Shown here one piece after another: positions 18,602 to 27,450 of a stretch of DNA of 64,000 nt. Both the position numbers and the translations under genes were made by a program. Positions within the stretch are counted from its first letter, which is position 1, and each line of letters starts with the position of its first letter. The notes below the pieces were generated by a model. The model worked only from the letters and a program-made list of their open reading frames with translations, ran no database searches and was not told where the DNA came from. The stretch is from Kaistella soli (GTDB lineage Bacteria > Bacteroidota > Bacteroidia > Flavobacteriales > Weeksellaceae). The stretch lies in contig NZ_JAHOPF010000004.1 in NCBI RefSeq assembly GCF_019038595.1, forward strand, positions 191,747-255,746, read 5' to 3'.

Positions 18602-20233
18602 ATGAAAAAAATTCTACTTTTTTTATTCTTTTCGCAATTCTGCTTTTCCCAACAATGGAGCATCTCATTTGCCGAAAGATCAGCCCTTATAAGCATCTAC
18701 AATTCCACTTCCGGTGAACAGCTGTGGAGCCAAAAATGGGACCTCACAAAAGATCCAAAAACCTGGTACGGAATTAAAATAAAGAACGGAAACGTTACCG
18801 AAATTAATCTACGCGGGAATGCACTGAAAGGCAGTTTTCCATCAGTGTCCGGATTTTCAAAACTTCAGAAGCTGGATTTAAGTTCCAATCAGCTTTACGG
18901 AGATATTTTGCCGGCGATTTCTTCACTTACTAATCTAGTCCGTTTAGACATCAGCAATAACAGATTAACCGGTGATCCTACCACTGCTATTCTTCCGCTT
19001 TCAAATCTTCAGGAAATTTCTGTCGGCAACAATCAGTTTGTCTTTGCGGACATCAATACCTTTCTGCAGAATTTTCCTTCCCTAAAAGTCCTGGATCTTT
19101 CGCATACCAGTTTAACTGCAGTTCCACAAAACATTTCAACTCTAACCAATTTAGAGTCGCTGAACTTAAGCAATAATACGCTCTCACAAAATTTCAGCAA
19201 GTTGTCGCCGCTGATTAAACTTACGGAACTCAATCTTTCCGGAAATCAGCTTACAAGAATTCCGACAGAACTCGCCTCTTTAACGTCACTCACTTCTTTG
19301 GATGTAAGCCACAATTTATTTTCAACTAATTACGCAACAGTTTTAACCAGTCTAAAAAAACTCGAATGGTTATCACTGGGAAGCAACCAGATCACAATGT
19401 TCCCGGCTGAGCTTACTCAGTTGAAAGATTTAATACACCTTAATATTTCTGACAATAAAATTTCCGGCGGTTTTGAAAGCTTATTGCCTTTAAAGCAGCT
19501 GGAGCAGATCTATCTGGATAAAAATTTAATTTCGGGCAATTTTCCTCCGGCGCTTCTTCAGTTCGAAAAACTTCAGATGGTTTCGCTTACAGGAAATCAG
19601 CTTTCTGGGGAAATCCCGGAAAATATTCCGGCACTTACTTTTCTGGAAAATAACAGATTTACCAAGCAGGAAATTAAAAATTTCATTCTTAGAGAAAAAG
19701 CGCTGGCCGATTTCACTTACTCGCCTCAACGTTATGATGAACCGAAAACGGTCTACGCATCTTTAGGCGGTTCAGCTTCTTTGCCGCAGTCGATTTCCGG
19801 GAGTGATTATCAGTTTGCCTGGTTCAAAAATCTTGACCAAAAAACCGCTGCCTCGGCAGAAAGTTATTACATCAGCCGTGTGGAGGAAGAAGATTATACC
19901 GATTACATCTGTGAAGCTTATGTTTTCGAGAAACTACCGCGCGAACTGATGGAAATTTCCTTTTTCAGAGAACCTGTGACACTGGTGAAAGATTTGGCAA
20001 CCGCGGAAATAAACCGTGATTTGGTTGTTTATCCTAATCCGGCCACAGATTTTATCAATATTAAAACTACAAAATTAGATATCGAGAAAGTATTTATTTT
20101 TGATTTGAGCGGCAAACTTTTAATTTCAGAAAAATCAAGAAGAATAAACATAAGCCACTTACCTTCTGCTACTTATGTTATTTCCATTAAAACTTCCGAC
20201 GGATTAAAATCTTTCAAATTCATCAAACAATAA
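18602..20233 (+). CDS. Secreted leucine-rich-repeat protein with T9SS sorting domain
   Basis: A 543-residue protein when started at the ATG at 18602 (MKKILLFLFFSQFCFSQQWS), a good signal peptide; the upstream in-frame ATG at 18536 would bury it. After an N-terminal cap (ISIYNSTSGEQLWSQKW, like plant-type LRR caps) there are about 12 LRR units of the type LxxLxxLxLSxNxLxG, for example LQKLDLSSNQLYGDI. An Ig-like segment follows, then a T9SS C-terminal domain starting VVYPNPATDFINIKTT. It is probably on the cell surface, for binding proteins or glycans. A TATATTTG -10 box is seen at 18571-18578 without a clear -35. Confidence 0.9.
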   Translation: MKKILLFLFFSQFCFSQQWSISFAERSALISIYNSTSGEQLWSQKWDLTKDPKTWYGIKIKNGNVTEINLRGNALKGSFPSVSGFSKLQKLDLSSNQLYGDILPAISSLTNLVRLDISNNRLTGDPTTAILPLSNLQEISVGNNQFVFADINTFLQNFPSLKVLDLSHTSLTAVPQNISTLTNLESLNLSNNTLSQNFSKLSPLIKLTELNLSGNQLTRIPTELASLTSLTSLDVSHNLFSTNYATVLTSLKKLEWLSLGSNQITMFPAELTQLKDLIHLNISDNKISGGFESLLPLKQLEQIYLDKNLISGNFPPALLQFEKLQMVSLTGNQLSGEIPENIPALTFLENNRFTKQEIKNFILREKALADFTYSPQRYDEPKTVYASLGGSASLPQSISGSDYQFAWFKNLDQKTAASAESYYISRVEEEDYTDYICEAYVFEKLPRELMEISFFREPVTLVKDLATAEINRDLVVYPNPATDFINIKTTKLDIEKVFIFDLSGKLLISEKSRRINISHLPSATYVISIKTSDGLKSFKFIKQ

Positions 20234-20258
20234 ATTACACATTGACTTCATATTTACA

Positions 20259-20287
20259 AAAATCGTCTTTTCAGAGGCGATTTTTTG
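20259..20287 (+). terminator. Terminator after the LRR gene
   Basis: AAAATCG (20259-20265) pairs with CGATTTT (20278-20284), and the stem is followed by a run of T. It lies 25 bp after the LRR stop codon and before pncB. Confidence 0.65.
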
Positions 20288-20326
20288 TTTTGAATATTTA
20301 CATTTGTTAAAACATATTCTCCTGAA

Positions 20327-21505
20327 ATGAATGAAGTTCGGCTTAAATCAATCCTCGACAACGATTTCTATAAAATCACGATGCAGAATGCGGTGATCAA
20401 ACTTTTTCCTAACGAAAGAGTAAAATACGAGTTTATCAACCGCGGAAAACATCTCTTCCCCGCGGGCTTTGATACTGAACTCAGGAAATGCGTGAATGCA
20501 ATGGCGGAACTGAAGCTCACCAAGGACGAAAAAGAATTCCTCCGCATCACCTGTCCATATCTCGATTTGCCTTACCTTGATTTCCTGGGCGGTTATCATT
20601 ATGATCCAGCAGAAGTTCAGATTCGGCAGACAGGAAACGACCTCAGCGTTACTGTTGAAGGCGAATGGTACCGTACGATCTTATGGGAAGTCCCTCTTTT
20701 GGCTTTAATTTCCGAACTGTATTACGCAATGCACGGTATGGAAAGAGATTCCGACGAAAGTGTTATCATGAATACGCTCGAAAAAGCCCGTGAACTGAAT
20801 GATTTAGGAGTAACTTTCGCTGAGTTCGGAACCCGTCGGAGACATTCCTATAAAGTGCATGATTTGGTAATGGATGCTTTGACGCAAAATAAATCCTCAA
20901 AATTCACCGGTTCCTCTAATATACATTTTGCGATGAAATATGGCGTAAAACCGATCGGTACTCACGCGCACGAATGGTTTATGTTTCACGGTGCCGAATA
21001 CGGTTTTAAGATGGCCAACGCACTTTCTTTGGAACATTGGGTGGATGTTTACCGGGGAGATTTGGGCGTTGCGCTGTCTGACACTTATACTACAGACGTT
21101 TTCTTTCAGCAGTTTGACAAAAAATTCGCGAAACTTTTCGACGGCGTCCGTCACGACAGCGGCGACCCAATCGAATTTGCGTACAAAACCATTGAACATT
21201 ATAAAACTAACGGCATCAATCCTTTATTTAAATATATTATTTTTTCCGACGGATTAAATATGGAAAAAGTTGCAGAAATCACCCACGCCTGTAACGGAAA
21301 AATCGGGATCTCTTTCGGAATCGGAACCAACCTGACCAACGATGTGGGGCTGAAACCCATGAACATCGTTATGAAACTCATCGCGGCAAAATCAATCAAT
21401 GGCGATTGGATTCCTACAGTAAAACTTTCCGACGAGCACGGAAAATACACAGGTGACCCCAAAATGATTGAACTGGCGAAAGAATTTCTGAGAATTAAAG
21501 ATTAA
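20327..21505 (+). CDS. pncB: Nicotinate phosphoribosyltransferase
   Basis: A 392-residue enzyme that joins nicotinate to PRPP (ATP-stimulated) to give nicotinate mononucleotide in NAD salvage. Family segments are DNDFYKITMQNAVIKLFPNE near the start, FAEFGTRRRHSYKVHDLV, SSNIHFAMKYGVKPIGTHAH (with the His that is phosphorylated in the family), FDGVRHDSGDP and FSDGLNMEKV. Length is standard for the bacterial short form. A TACATTTG box lies at 20299-20306, 20 bp before the ATG. It stands alone between the LRR gene and a YciI-like gene. Confidence 0.95.
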   Translation: MNEVRLKSILDNDFYKITMQNAVIKLFPNERVKYEFINRGKHLFPAGFDTELRKCVNAMAELKLTKDEKEFLRITCPYLDLPYLDFLGGYHYDPAEVQIRQTGNDLSVTVEGEWYRTILWEVPLLALISELYYAMHGMERDSDESVIMNTLEKARELNDLGVTFAEFGTRRRHSYKVHDLVMDALTQNKSSKFTGSSNIHFAMKYGVKPIGTHAHEWFMFHGAEYGFKMANALSLEHWVDVYRGDLGVALSDTYTTDVFFQQFDKKFAKLFDGVRHDSGDPIEFAYKTIEHYKTNGINPLFKYIIFSDGLNMEKVAEITHACNGKIGISFGIGTNLTNDVGLKPMNIVMKLIAAKSINGDWIPTVKLSDEHGKYTGDPKMIELAKEFLRIKD

Positions 21506-21546
21506 ATCACTTGCCGAAAATAGAAAACAAACCAAAACCAAATACC

Positions 21547-22020
21547 ATGAAAATTCTGATTTCTGCTCTGATATTTTGCGCTTTTACTCTTTGCAGTGCA
21601 CAGCAAACCGTTCAGCAAAATCCTAAATTTGATCAAAAACTTGCCGATTCTTTAGGAGCTGACCGGTTGGGAATGAAAAATTATATGCTGGTCATTCTTA
21701 AAACAGGCCCGAAAGACAAAGAAATAACCGATAAAAGCAAACGCGAAGAATTGTTTAAAGGACATTTTTCTAACATGAAGGAAATGGGAAAATCCGGGAA
21801 ACTGAAAATGGCAGGCCCATTTGCTACCAGTAACAAACTAGGTTACCGGGGAATTTTTCTTCTTGATGTAAAAACCGAAGACGAAGCCAGAACGCTCATA
21901 CAAAATGATCCCACGATAAAAAACGGAATTTTCGATGTAGAAATTTTACCCTGGTATGGTTCTGCAGCTATTCCGATGCACCAGAAATATCACGAGAAAA
22001 TTGCAAAAGAAAACCCTTAG
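21547..22020 (+). CDS. Exported YciI-like domain protein
   Basis: A 157-residue protein from the ATG at 21547 (MKILISALIFCAFTLCSAQQ), a signal peptide; the in-frame ATG at 21511 would add 12 polar residues before it. The mature protein carries a YciI-like ferredoxin-fold domain: NYMLVILKTGPK, then FKGHFSNMKEMGKSGKLKMA, GPF and FLLDVKTEDEARTLIQNDP. The conserved His in GHF is in place. YciI-like domains are usually cytoplasmic, with unclear function; exported forms are found in Bacteroidota. It follows pncB by 41 bp and may be read with it. Confidence 0.8.
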   Translation: MKILISALIFCAFTLCSAQQTVQQNPKFDQKLADSLGADRLGMKNYMLVILKTGPKDKEITDKSKREELFKGHFSNMKEMGKSGKLKMAGPFATSNKLGYRGIFLLDVKTEDEARTLIQNDPTIKNGIFDVEILPWYGSAAIPMHQKYHEKIAKENP

Positions 22021-22123
22021 AAACTTTCAGAATAAACCTTCCTTCAACTCTGTTCTGGAATAATTTGTAAGAACTTTCCCGCAAAACAAAAAAAACAATA
22101 TTTTTTCTTCCTATTTTTGAAAT

Positions 22124-23641
22124 ATGGAAATCACGACTTTATTTACTGGTATTATTCTCGGTGCAATTCTGGGTGCCGTAATTTTATATTTCATCTTAAA
22201 ATCTGCAAATGTTCCCCGAAAAGATTTTGACGAACTTAATTATAATTTCATCCGCACAAATGCTGATTTACAAAACTCAAACCTGAAAAACAGCGAATTA
22301 GACCAAATTATTCAATTCGAAAAACAGACAAATCTTCAGCAAACTGAGACAATTAATAACCTGAAAAGCAATCTCGCTCAACTATCAGCTGAAAATAATG
22401 CACAGCAACAAAAAATTAGTGAACAGGCAGAAATCAATAATTTTCAGACTTCGGAAATTAAAAATCTTCAGGCCGAAAAAAACAATCTGATTGCCGCAAA
22501 ATCTCAGCTTACCGCTCAAAACGAAAACTTGCAGAAACTTCTCGACAGTCAGAAAGAAGAAATTTCAAAAATGCAGGAAATGGCAAAAGCTGAGTTTCAG
22601 AACCTTGCCAATAAAATTTTAGAAGAAAAAACCGAGAAATTCACCACTCTAAACCAAAATAATTTAAAGACGATTCTTGAACCTTTTCAGGAAAAAATGC
22701 AGGAACTGAAAAACAAAGTCGGTGAAACTTATGATAAAGAAGCTAAGGAAAGATTTTCTTTAGGCGAAAAAGTGAAAGAGCTCGCAGAACTGAATCAGCA
22801 GATTTCTGAAGATGCCAAAAAATTAACCCGCGCTTTAAAAGGTGAAAGCAAAACCCAAGGAAACTGGGGCGAAATGATTTTGGAAAGCATCCTTGAAAAA
22901 TCCGGTTTGGTAAAAGGAAGAGAATATTTCCTCGAACATGAACTTCGCGACGAAGACAACAAGGCTTTATTTTCTGAATTTTCCGGCAAGAAAATGCGTC
23001 CTGACGCAGTGATAAAATATCCCGATGAAAGAAATGTTATCATTGATTCAAAAGTTTCCTTAACAGCATTTACGGAATTGGTTGATGAAAATGATTCCGA
23101 AATCTATCACATCAAAGTTAATCAGCATCTTTCTTCAGTGAAAAACCACATCAACCAGCTGAGCCAGAAAGCGTATGATGATTACGGCAAATCGCTGGAT
23201 TTTGTGATGATGTTCATTCCCAGCGAACCGGCTTATATCGCGGCCATGCAGGCCGATCAAAACCTGTGGAATTTCGCCTACGAAAAAAGAATCCTGCTCC
23301 TGAATCCAAGCAATTTAATTACTTCTTTAAAGCTTATCGCCGACTTATGGAAACGCGAATACCAAAGTAAAAACGCGATGGAAATTGCAGAACGCGGTGC
23401 AAAACTCTACGATAAATTTGTAGGCTTTATTGATAATCTTGAAAAAGTCGGCAAAAATATCGATCAGGCCAAAAATGTCTATGATGAAGCTTTTAAACAG
23501 CTTTCTACAGGAAACGACAATCTTGTTCTGCAGACTCAAAAACTAAAAACTCTGGGCATCAAAAACAAAAAAGAACTTCCAAAAAGTCTGCTGGAAGCAA
23601 CGGAAACCGAAAATCACATCAGTTTTTTCAAAGAAAACTAA
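22124..23641 (+). CDS. rmuC: RmuC family DNA recombination protein
   Basis: A 505-residue protein. It has an N-terminal membrane helix (TGIILGAILGAVILYFILKS), a coiled coil of about 130 residues rich in Gln, Asn and Glu (about residues 40-170), then the RmuC nuclease-like domain with QGNWGEMILESILEKSGL, MRPDAVIKYPDERNVIIDSK, MMFIPSEPAY and IAERGAKLYDKFVGF. In E. coli, RmuC reduces inversions at short repeats; its biochemistry is open. A -10 box (TATTTTTG, 22112-22119) ends only 4 bp before the ATG, so the mRNA is likely leaderless. Confidence 0.93.
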   Translation: MEITTLFTGIILGAILGAVILYFILKSANVPRKDFDELNYNFIRTNADLQNSNLKNSELDQIIQFEKQTNLQQTETINNLKSNLAQLSAENNAQQQKISEQAEINNFQTSEIKNLQAEKNNLIAAKSQLTAQNENLQKLLDSQKEEISKMQEMAKAEFQNLANKILEEKTEKFTTLNQNNLKTILEPFQEKMQELKNKVGETYDKEAKERFSLGEKVKELAELNQQISEDAKKLTRALKGESKTQGNWGEMILESILEKSGLVKGREYFLEHELRDEDNKALFSEFSGKKMRPDAVIKYPDERNVIIDSKVSLTAFTELVDENDSEIYHIKVNQHLSSVKNHINQLSQKAYDDYGKSLDFVMMFIPSEPAYIAAMQADQNLWNFAYEKRILLLNPSNLITSLKLIADLWKREYQSKNAMEIAERGAKLYDKFVGFIDNLEKVGKNIDQAKNVYDEAFKQLSTGNDNLVLQTQKLKTLGIKNKKELPKSLLEATETENHISFFKEN

Positions 23642-23659
23642 AAATACTATTTTTGCAGA

Positions 23660-24427
23660 ATGCTAATTGAAAGTCTTCACAACGAAAAAATAAAAAATTT
23701 AACCCGTTTAATAAGCGACAACCGCTTCCGGAAAAAATCCGGTGTTTTTGTGGTGGAAGGAAAACAGGAAAATGAAAGAGCCGTGAAATTCGGTTTTGAG
23801 ATTCAGGAGTTTTTCATCTGCGAAAGTATTTTTGATGAGGACTTTCCGAAAGGGAAAATCCACCTGGTTTCAGAAAAAGTTTATGAAAAACTGGCATACC
23901 GGGGAACTTCCGAAGGAATTATCGGGGTGTATAAAACAAAAAGTGCCGAGCTTAATGAGTTTAAACCCAACAGCAATTCTTCGGTTATCATTGTGGAGAG
24001 CGTTGAAAAACCAGGAAATCTTGGAGCAATTCTCAGAAGTTGCGAAGCATTCGGGATCGATGCATTAATTGTTACCGATGCAAGAATAGATTTTTATAAC
24101 CCAAATGTAATCCGGTCAAGTGTGGGCTGTTTATTCGGAATGAACGTTTTCCAATCCAGCAACGAGGAACTTTACGGATTTCTGCAGAAAAACAGCTTCT
24201 CAATATTCACCACTTTGATGGATGAAAGCGCAGAAGATCTTTACAAGAAAGATTTTAAGGGAAAAAGTGCATTACTTTTCGGTACAGAACATTCAGGCCT
24301 CAGTGACTTCTGGATCGGAAAAGGAAAAAACACACTAATTCCGATGGCAGGAAGTATAGATTCACTGAACCTGAGCAATGCAGTAGCTATCAGCTGTTAC
24401 GAAATATTAAGACAAAAGCTTCAGTAA
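23660..24427 (+). CDS. TrmH/SpoU family RNA 2'-O-methyltransferase
   Basis: A 255-residue SPOUT enzyme that should use SAM to methylate a ribose 2'-OH in tRNA or rRNA. The three family motifs are present: EKPGNLGAILRSCEAFGIDA (motif 1), ALLFGTEHSGLSDFW (motif 2) and IPMAGSIDSLNLSNAVAISC (motif 3). An N-terminal L30e-like substrate-binding part precedes them. The target base cannot be told. It follows rmuC by 18 bp, and TATTTTTG (23648-23655) lies 4 bp before the ATG, so it may have its own leaderless transcript. Confidence 0.9.
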   Translation: MLIESLHNEKIKNLTRLISDNRFRKKSGVFVVEGKQENERAVKFGFEIQEFFICESIFDEDFPKGKIHLVSEKVYEKLAYRGTSEGIIGVYKTKSAELNEFKPNSNSSVIIVESVEKPGNLGAILRSCEAFGIDALIVTDARIDFYNPNVIRSSVGCLFGMNVFQSSNEELYGFLQKNSFSIFTTLMDESAEDLYKKDFKGKSALLFGTEHSGLSDFWIGKGKNTLIPMAGSIDSLNLSNAVAISCYEILRQKLQ

Positions 24428-24438
24428 TAGCAAAAAAA

Positions 24439-24463
24439 AACCGCTTCTCTGAGAGAAACGGTT
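24439..24463. terminator. Bidirectional terminator between the TrmH gene and the Ala-rich lipoprotein gene
   Basis: AACCG (24439-24443) pairs with CGGTT (24459-24463) and TTCTC with GAGAA inside, with one mismatch and a TGA loop. An A-run precedes and T-rich sequence follows, so it can end both convergent transcripts. Confidence 0.75.
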
Positions 24464-24486
24464 ATTTTGTTAAGCGTAGCTAATAA

Positions 24487-24774
24487 TTATTTAGCGTCTT
24501 TAGCAGCATCTTTAGCAGCATCAGCAGCACCTTTAGCAGCTTCAGCAGCTCCTTTAGCAGCGTCAGCAGTAGTAGCAGCAGCACCTTGAGCAGCATCAAC
24601 AGTAACAGCAGCAGCAGAATCAACAACAGCAGCAGCAGAATCTACAACTACAGCAGCAGAATCAACAGTTACAGCAGCAGAATCAGCAGCGTTAGCAGTT
24701 TCTACAGTTTCAGTTTTTTTACAAGCTACAAGAGCTAAAGCAGCGATACCAGCTACGAATAATGACTTTTTCAT
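24487..24774 (-). CDS. Small Ala-rich repeat lipoprotein
   Basis: A 95-residue protein from the ATG at 24774 (MKKSLFVAGIAALALVACKK; lipobox LVAC, Cys about residue 17). The mature part is built of short repeats: DSAAVTV, DSAAVVV, DSAAAVV, DSAAAVTV, then Ala/Lys/Asp units DAAKGAA and EAAKGAA. Composition is dominated by Ala, Asp, Val and Lys, and the codons (GCA, GCT) repeat at the DNA level. The last third should form an amphipathic helix. Similar short Ala-rich lipoproteins are seen in Chryseobacterium relatives; the function is unknown. A TACCTTTG box at 24843-24850 is a possible -10. Confidence 0.8.
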   Translation of the reverse strand: MKKSLFVAGIAALALVACKKTETVETANAADSAAVTVDSAAVVVDSAAAVVDSAAAVTVDAAQGAAATTADAAKGAAEAAKGAADAAKDAAKDAK

Positions 24775-24955
24775 AATAAAATTAAATTTAATTGTTTTGT
24801 TATATTCTAATTTGTTGTTCTCATTTATCATTTCGAACAGGACAAAGGTATAGCGACATTTAAATTTGTTTTAGAAAATTAATTGTAATATATTTGTAAA
24901 ACTGTTTTACAAAAAACAGATATTGATAATCAATACATTACGTAAAATTTAGCAA

Positions 24956-26125
24956 TTGAGCGATTTAGATTTATTACACTTTGAACAGCTGAAAACGGAG
25001 GTACAAACTCAATATTTGGTGAATCACACTCCTTCTTTCGAAAATATTTCGAAATGGAAAGGTATAGATATCATTTATTTTCAGGAAGACCTGCGGAAAA
25101 AAGCCAAAGGTAACATCAGTGAAAAGTCTTTTTATACCTATTTCAAAAACTCCCCGGTTACTAAACTTCCACGGATCGACATGCTCAACATTCTCTCTGT
25201 TTATGCAGGTTATGTATCTTGGTACGACTTCAAGAAAAACCATCTTTTTGCAGACGAAATCTTGAAAGATTACGAAGAGAATATGGATTTGGAAGCGGAA
25301 GAACCGCAAAAAGAATCCGAAAATCTTCGAATTTCAGAATCTGAAAGCAAAAAAAGTGAAAGCACACCCGTTTTGGCTGAAAAAGATAACAATTCAGTTA
25401 GCGAAAATCTGGATTTACAAAAATCAAATACTGTAAATCAATTAGTTAAAGAAAAAACTACAAATTTATCAACTTATGATACGGCGGAGCAAAAATCAAC
25501 TTTTTCTCTTGTAAAAAAATATATTTGGTTGGGAATATCGGCAATTCTAGCAGTTCTGGTTGGTCTTTTGGGTTTCAAGGATGAACTGTTCAGTAAAAAA
25601 TACTATTACAGTTTTATTGATGCTGACCGAAACTCAAAAATCAATGCGGAACTTCAGGTTCAGATTCTCAAAGAAAATGAATCACCTATACTTTATGTCG
25701 CAAAACCGAACGAGCCGTTTGTTTATACGACGAAATCGAAAACACTAACAATGGTCGTTTCTTCTCCTTATTACAGAACAGATACCATTCAGAGAAATCT
25801 GGAAACTGCGCCGGAGGCGGAAAACATCGAACTGAAGCCGAATGATTACGCAATTATGCTTTTCTATTATTCCAAATCATTAAAAGATTTAAAGAAGAAA
25901 AGGGTAAGTTTAAATTATTTAATTAGTGATAATGCATTAATCTACCAGGTTTTTGACAATCAGTTTTATGGTGTGGAAACGATGGACAAACAGCGGTATA
26001 TCAATCTGGTAACCTTACCTTCCACTTCCCTGGAAAAACTCGATGTAATTGATACTCAAGCTGATAAATCAGGAAAAATAGTAATGATCAAATTTAAAAT
26101 TGACACTGATGATGAAAAAAAGTAA
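24956..26125 (+). CDS. Unknown protein with N-terminal HTH-like domain and one membrane helix
   Basis: A 389-residue protein. The first codon must be TTG at 24956, because an in-frame TAG lies just upstream (24950-24952) and the next ATG would remove over 70 conserved-looking residues. Residues 1-100 resemble a conserved Bacteroidota domain (SFENISKWKGIDIIYFQEDL, SEKSFYTYFKN, LPRIDMLNILSVYAGYVSWY), perhaps DNA-binding. An acidic, Ser-rich linker of about 85 residues follows, then one helix, YIWLGISAILAVLVGLLGF (about 188-207), and an outer domain of about 180 residues. Its layout suggests a one-component membrane sensor. It overlaps the next lipoprotein gene by 14 bp, so the two are probably made together. 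Confidence 0.65.
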   Translation: MSDLDLLHFEQLKTEVQTQYLVNHTPSFENISKWKGIDIIYFQEDLRKKAKGNISEKSFYTYFKNSPVTKLPRIDMLNILSVYAGYVSWYDFKKNHLFADEILKDYEENMDLEAEEPQKESENLRISESESKKSESTPVLAEKDNNSVSENLDLQKSNTVNQLVKEKTTNLSTYDTAEQKSTFSLVKKYIWLGISAILAVLVGLLGFKDELFSKKYYYSFIDADRNSKINAELQVQILKENESPILYVAKPNEPFVYTTKSKTLTMVVSSPYYRTDTIQRNLETAPEAENIELKPNDYAIMLFYYSKSLKDLKKKRVSLNYLISDNALIYQVFDNQFYGVETMDKQRYINLVTLPSTSLEKLDVIDTQADKSGKIVMIKFKIDTDDEKK

Positions 26126-26693
26126 CATAGTAGGCGTACTTATCGTTTTGTTTTTTGCGCTTATTGCCTGCAAAAAAGAGAAAACTGAAGTTTCCGATCT
26201 TGAAAAATTGAGAAATAACACCAATAAAGTTTCGTATCCTGTAGCAAAAATGGACAGCGCACAGGCGATTTCTTTTATTACAAAACAGAAGATACAGGAA
26301 CTTCTGGACCTTTCTACGCTCTATACTTCCGGAAACCGTGACACTGAAATTGATTCCGTAATTTATGCGCAGATGCAAAGCTATTTCGCTGAAAACGATT
26401 CGAATAAACTAAAACCGATCCTAAAACAGCTTGACAGTTTTAAAGTAAAAACAGCAAAGGTTGGAAATATTTTCGTGAAGAAGGAAATCAAAGGACACGA
26501 TACTTTAGATTTCGCAAAATTCGATGTGGAATATTTCGATCATAACGATAAACTGATCGGTAAATTCCAGAAAAATGCACAGTATATGCTGAAGCTTTCA
26601 CCTGTGAAATTCAAAAAAGAATTTAAATTTTACTTTGTAGATTTTGACTCGGTTCCGGCGAAAGACAGCACTGCAGTAGGCGTGACCAAATAA
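26112..26693 (+). CDS. Lipoprotein of unknown function
   Basis: A 193-residue protein from the second of two adjacent ATGs (26109, 26112). It starts MKKSNIVGVLIVLFFALIAC, a lipoprotein signal with Cys at about residue 20. The mature part is charged and has no domain I recognise. It overlaps the upstream membrane protein gene and is likely its partner in the periplasm. Its last 64 bp overlap, on the opposite strand, the 3' end of the 5-formyl-THF cyclo-ligase gene. Confidence 0.75.
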   Translation: MKKSNIVGVLIVLFFALIACKKEKTEVSDLEKLRNNTNKVSYPVAKMDSAQAISFITKQKIQELLDLSTLYTSGNRDTEIDSVIYAQMQSYFAENDSNKLKPILKQLDSFKVKTAKVGNIFVKKEIKGHDTLDFAKFDVEYFDHNDKLIGKFQKNAQYMLKLSPVKFKKEFKFYFVDFDSVPAKDSTAVGVTK

Positions 26694-27217
26694 TCCAACG
26701 GAATATCGTTTTTCCAGACATCATCAATTTCTTCGTCAGGATTAAAGAAACCTATCCCAACTTTTACGGATTCCGGACTGATATTTTCAAAAAAACCGTC
26801 ATAATAACCTTTGCCGTAACCTACTCTATTGCCGTGAAAATCACAATACAATAATGGAGTAATGACAAAATCAAAGTTTTTCTCGCCTGAATCTTTATTG
26901 CTTTCAGGCTCAGAAATTCCCCAGGAGTTTTTAATTAAAGGCGTTTCAGAACTAATTTCCACGGAAATCAGCTTATTCCGGAAAATTTTAGGAACAAAAA
27001 CTCTTGCCTCACTTTCAAAAGCTTTATCTAAAAACAGCTTAGTATTTACTTCCCCTTTTTCAGGAATGGATAGAAAACAATGTATTTTCTTGCTTTCAGA
27101 CAGTTTGAATTCACGGATGAAATTTTCAAAAATAGTTTCAGATAAAAGCGAAATCTGCTCCTGCGAAAGGTTTTCCCGCTTTTTCACATACTTTTTTCTC
27201 AGTTCAGCTTTTGTCAT
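26630..27217 (-). CDS. 5-formyltetrahydrofolate cyclo-ligase
   Basis: A 195-residue enzyme that uses ATP to turn 5-formyl-THF into 5,10-methenyl-THF. The N-terminus has KAELRKKYVKKRENLSQEQI and the family signature RVGYGKGYYDGFF lies at about residues 130-142; LVTPTAVLSF is near the end. The final nine residues (AGTESKSTK) extend past the usual end and are read from the strand opposite the lipoprotein gene. It is the last gene of the trhO-trhP-ferredoxin operon, 2 bp after the ferredoxin gene. Confidence 0.93.
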   Translation of the reverse strand: MTKAELRKKYVKKRENLSQEQISLLSETIFENFIREFKLSESKKIHCFLSIPEKGEVNTKLFLDKAFESEARVFVPKIFRNKLISVEISSETPLIKNSWGISEPESNKDSGEKNFDFVITPLLYCDFHGNRVGYGKGYYDGFFENISPESVKVGIGFFNPDEEIDDVWKNDIPLDYLVTPTAVLSFAGTESKSTK

Positions 27218-27219
27218 TT

Positions 27220-27450
27220 TTAAATTTCTTTTACCGAAATAATTTTTACAGGACAGGCTTTCGCAGCTTTATCACAAGGTTCCAAAGCCATATGATTAGG
27301 AGTTTTCAAGGTATAAAAACCCTTTCTGTCTTCCGTCTTTAAAAGCACTGATTTGCCGTCTTTTTTTGACATCCTGAAATATTCCGGTGCGAATTCTGCA
27401 CAATAATTACAGCCGATGCATTTTTCGCGCTGAAGCGTAACGATAATCAT
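27220..27450 (-). CDS. Ferredoxin, [4Fe-4S]
   Basis: A 76-residue protein. CIGCNYCAEFAPEYF gives three cluster ligands (CxxCxxC) and KAAKACPVKII near the end the fourth. It is a small single-cluster type. It shares its first base with the end of the TrhP gene (27450), so the two are translationally coupled; it may feed electrons or an Fe-S cluster to TrhP. This link is inference from the overlap and from reports that TrhP function depends on Fe-S biogenesis. Confidence 0.88.
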   Translation of the reverse strand: MIIVTLQREKCIGCNYCAEFAPEYFRMSKKDGKSVLLKTEDRKGFYTLKTPNHMALEPCDKAAKACPVKIISVKEI

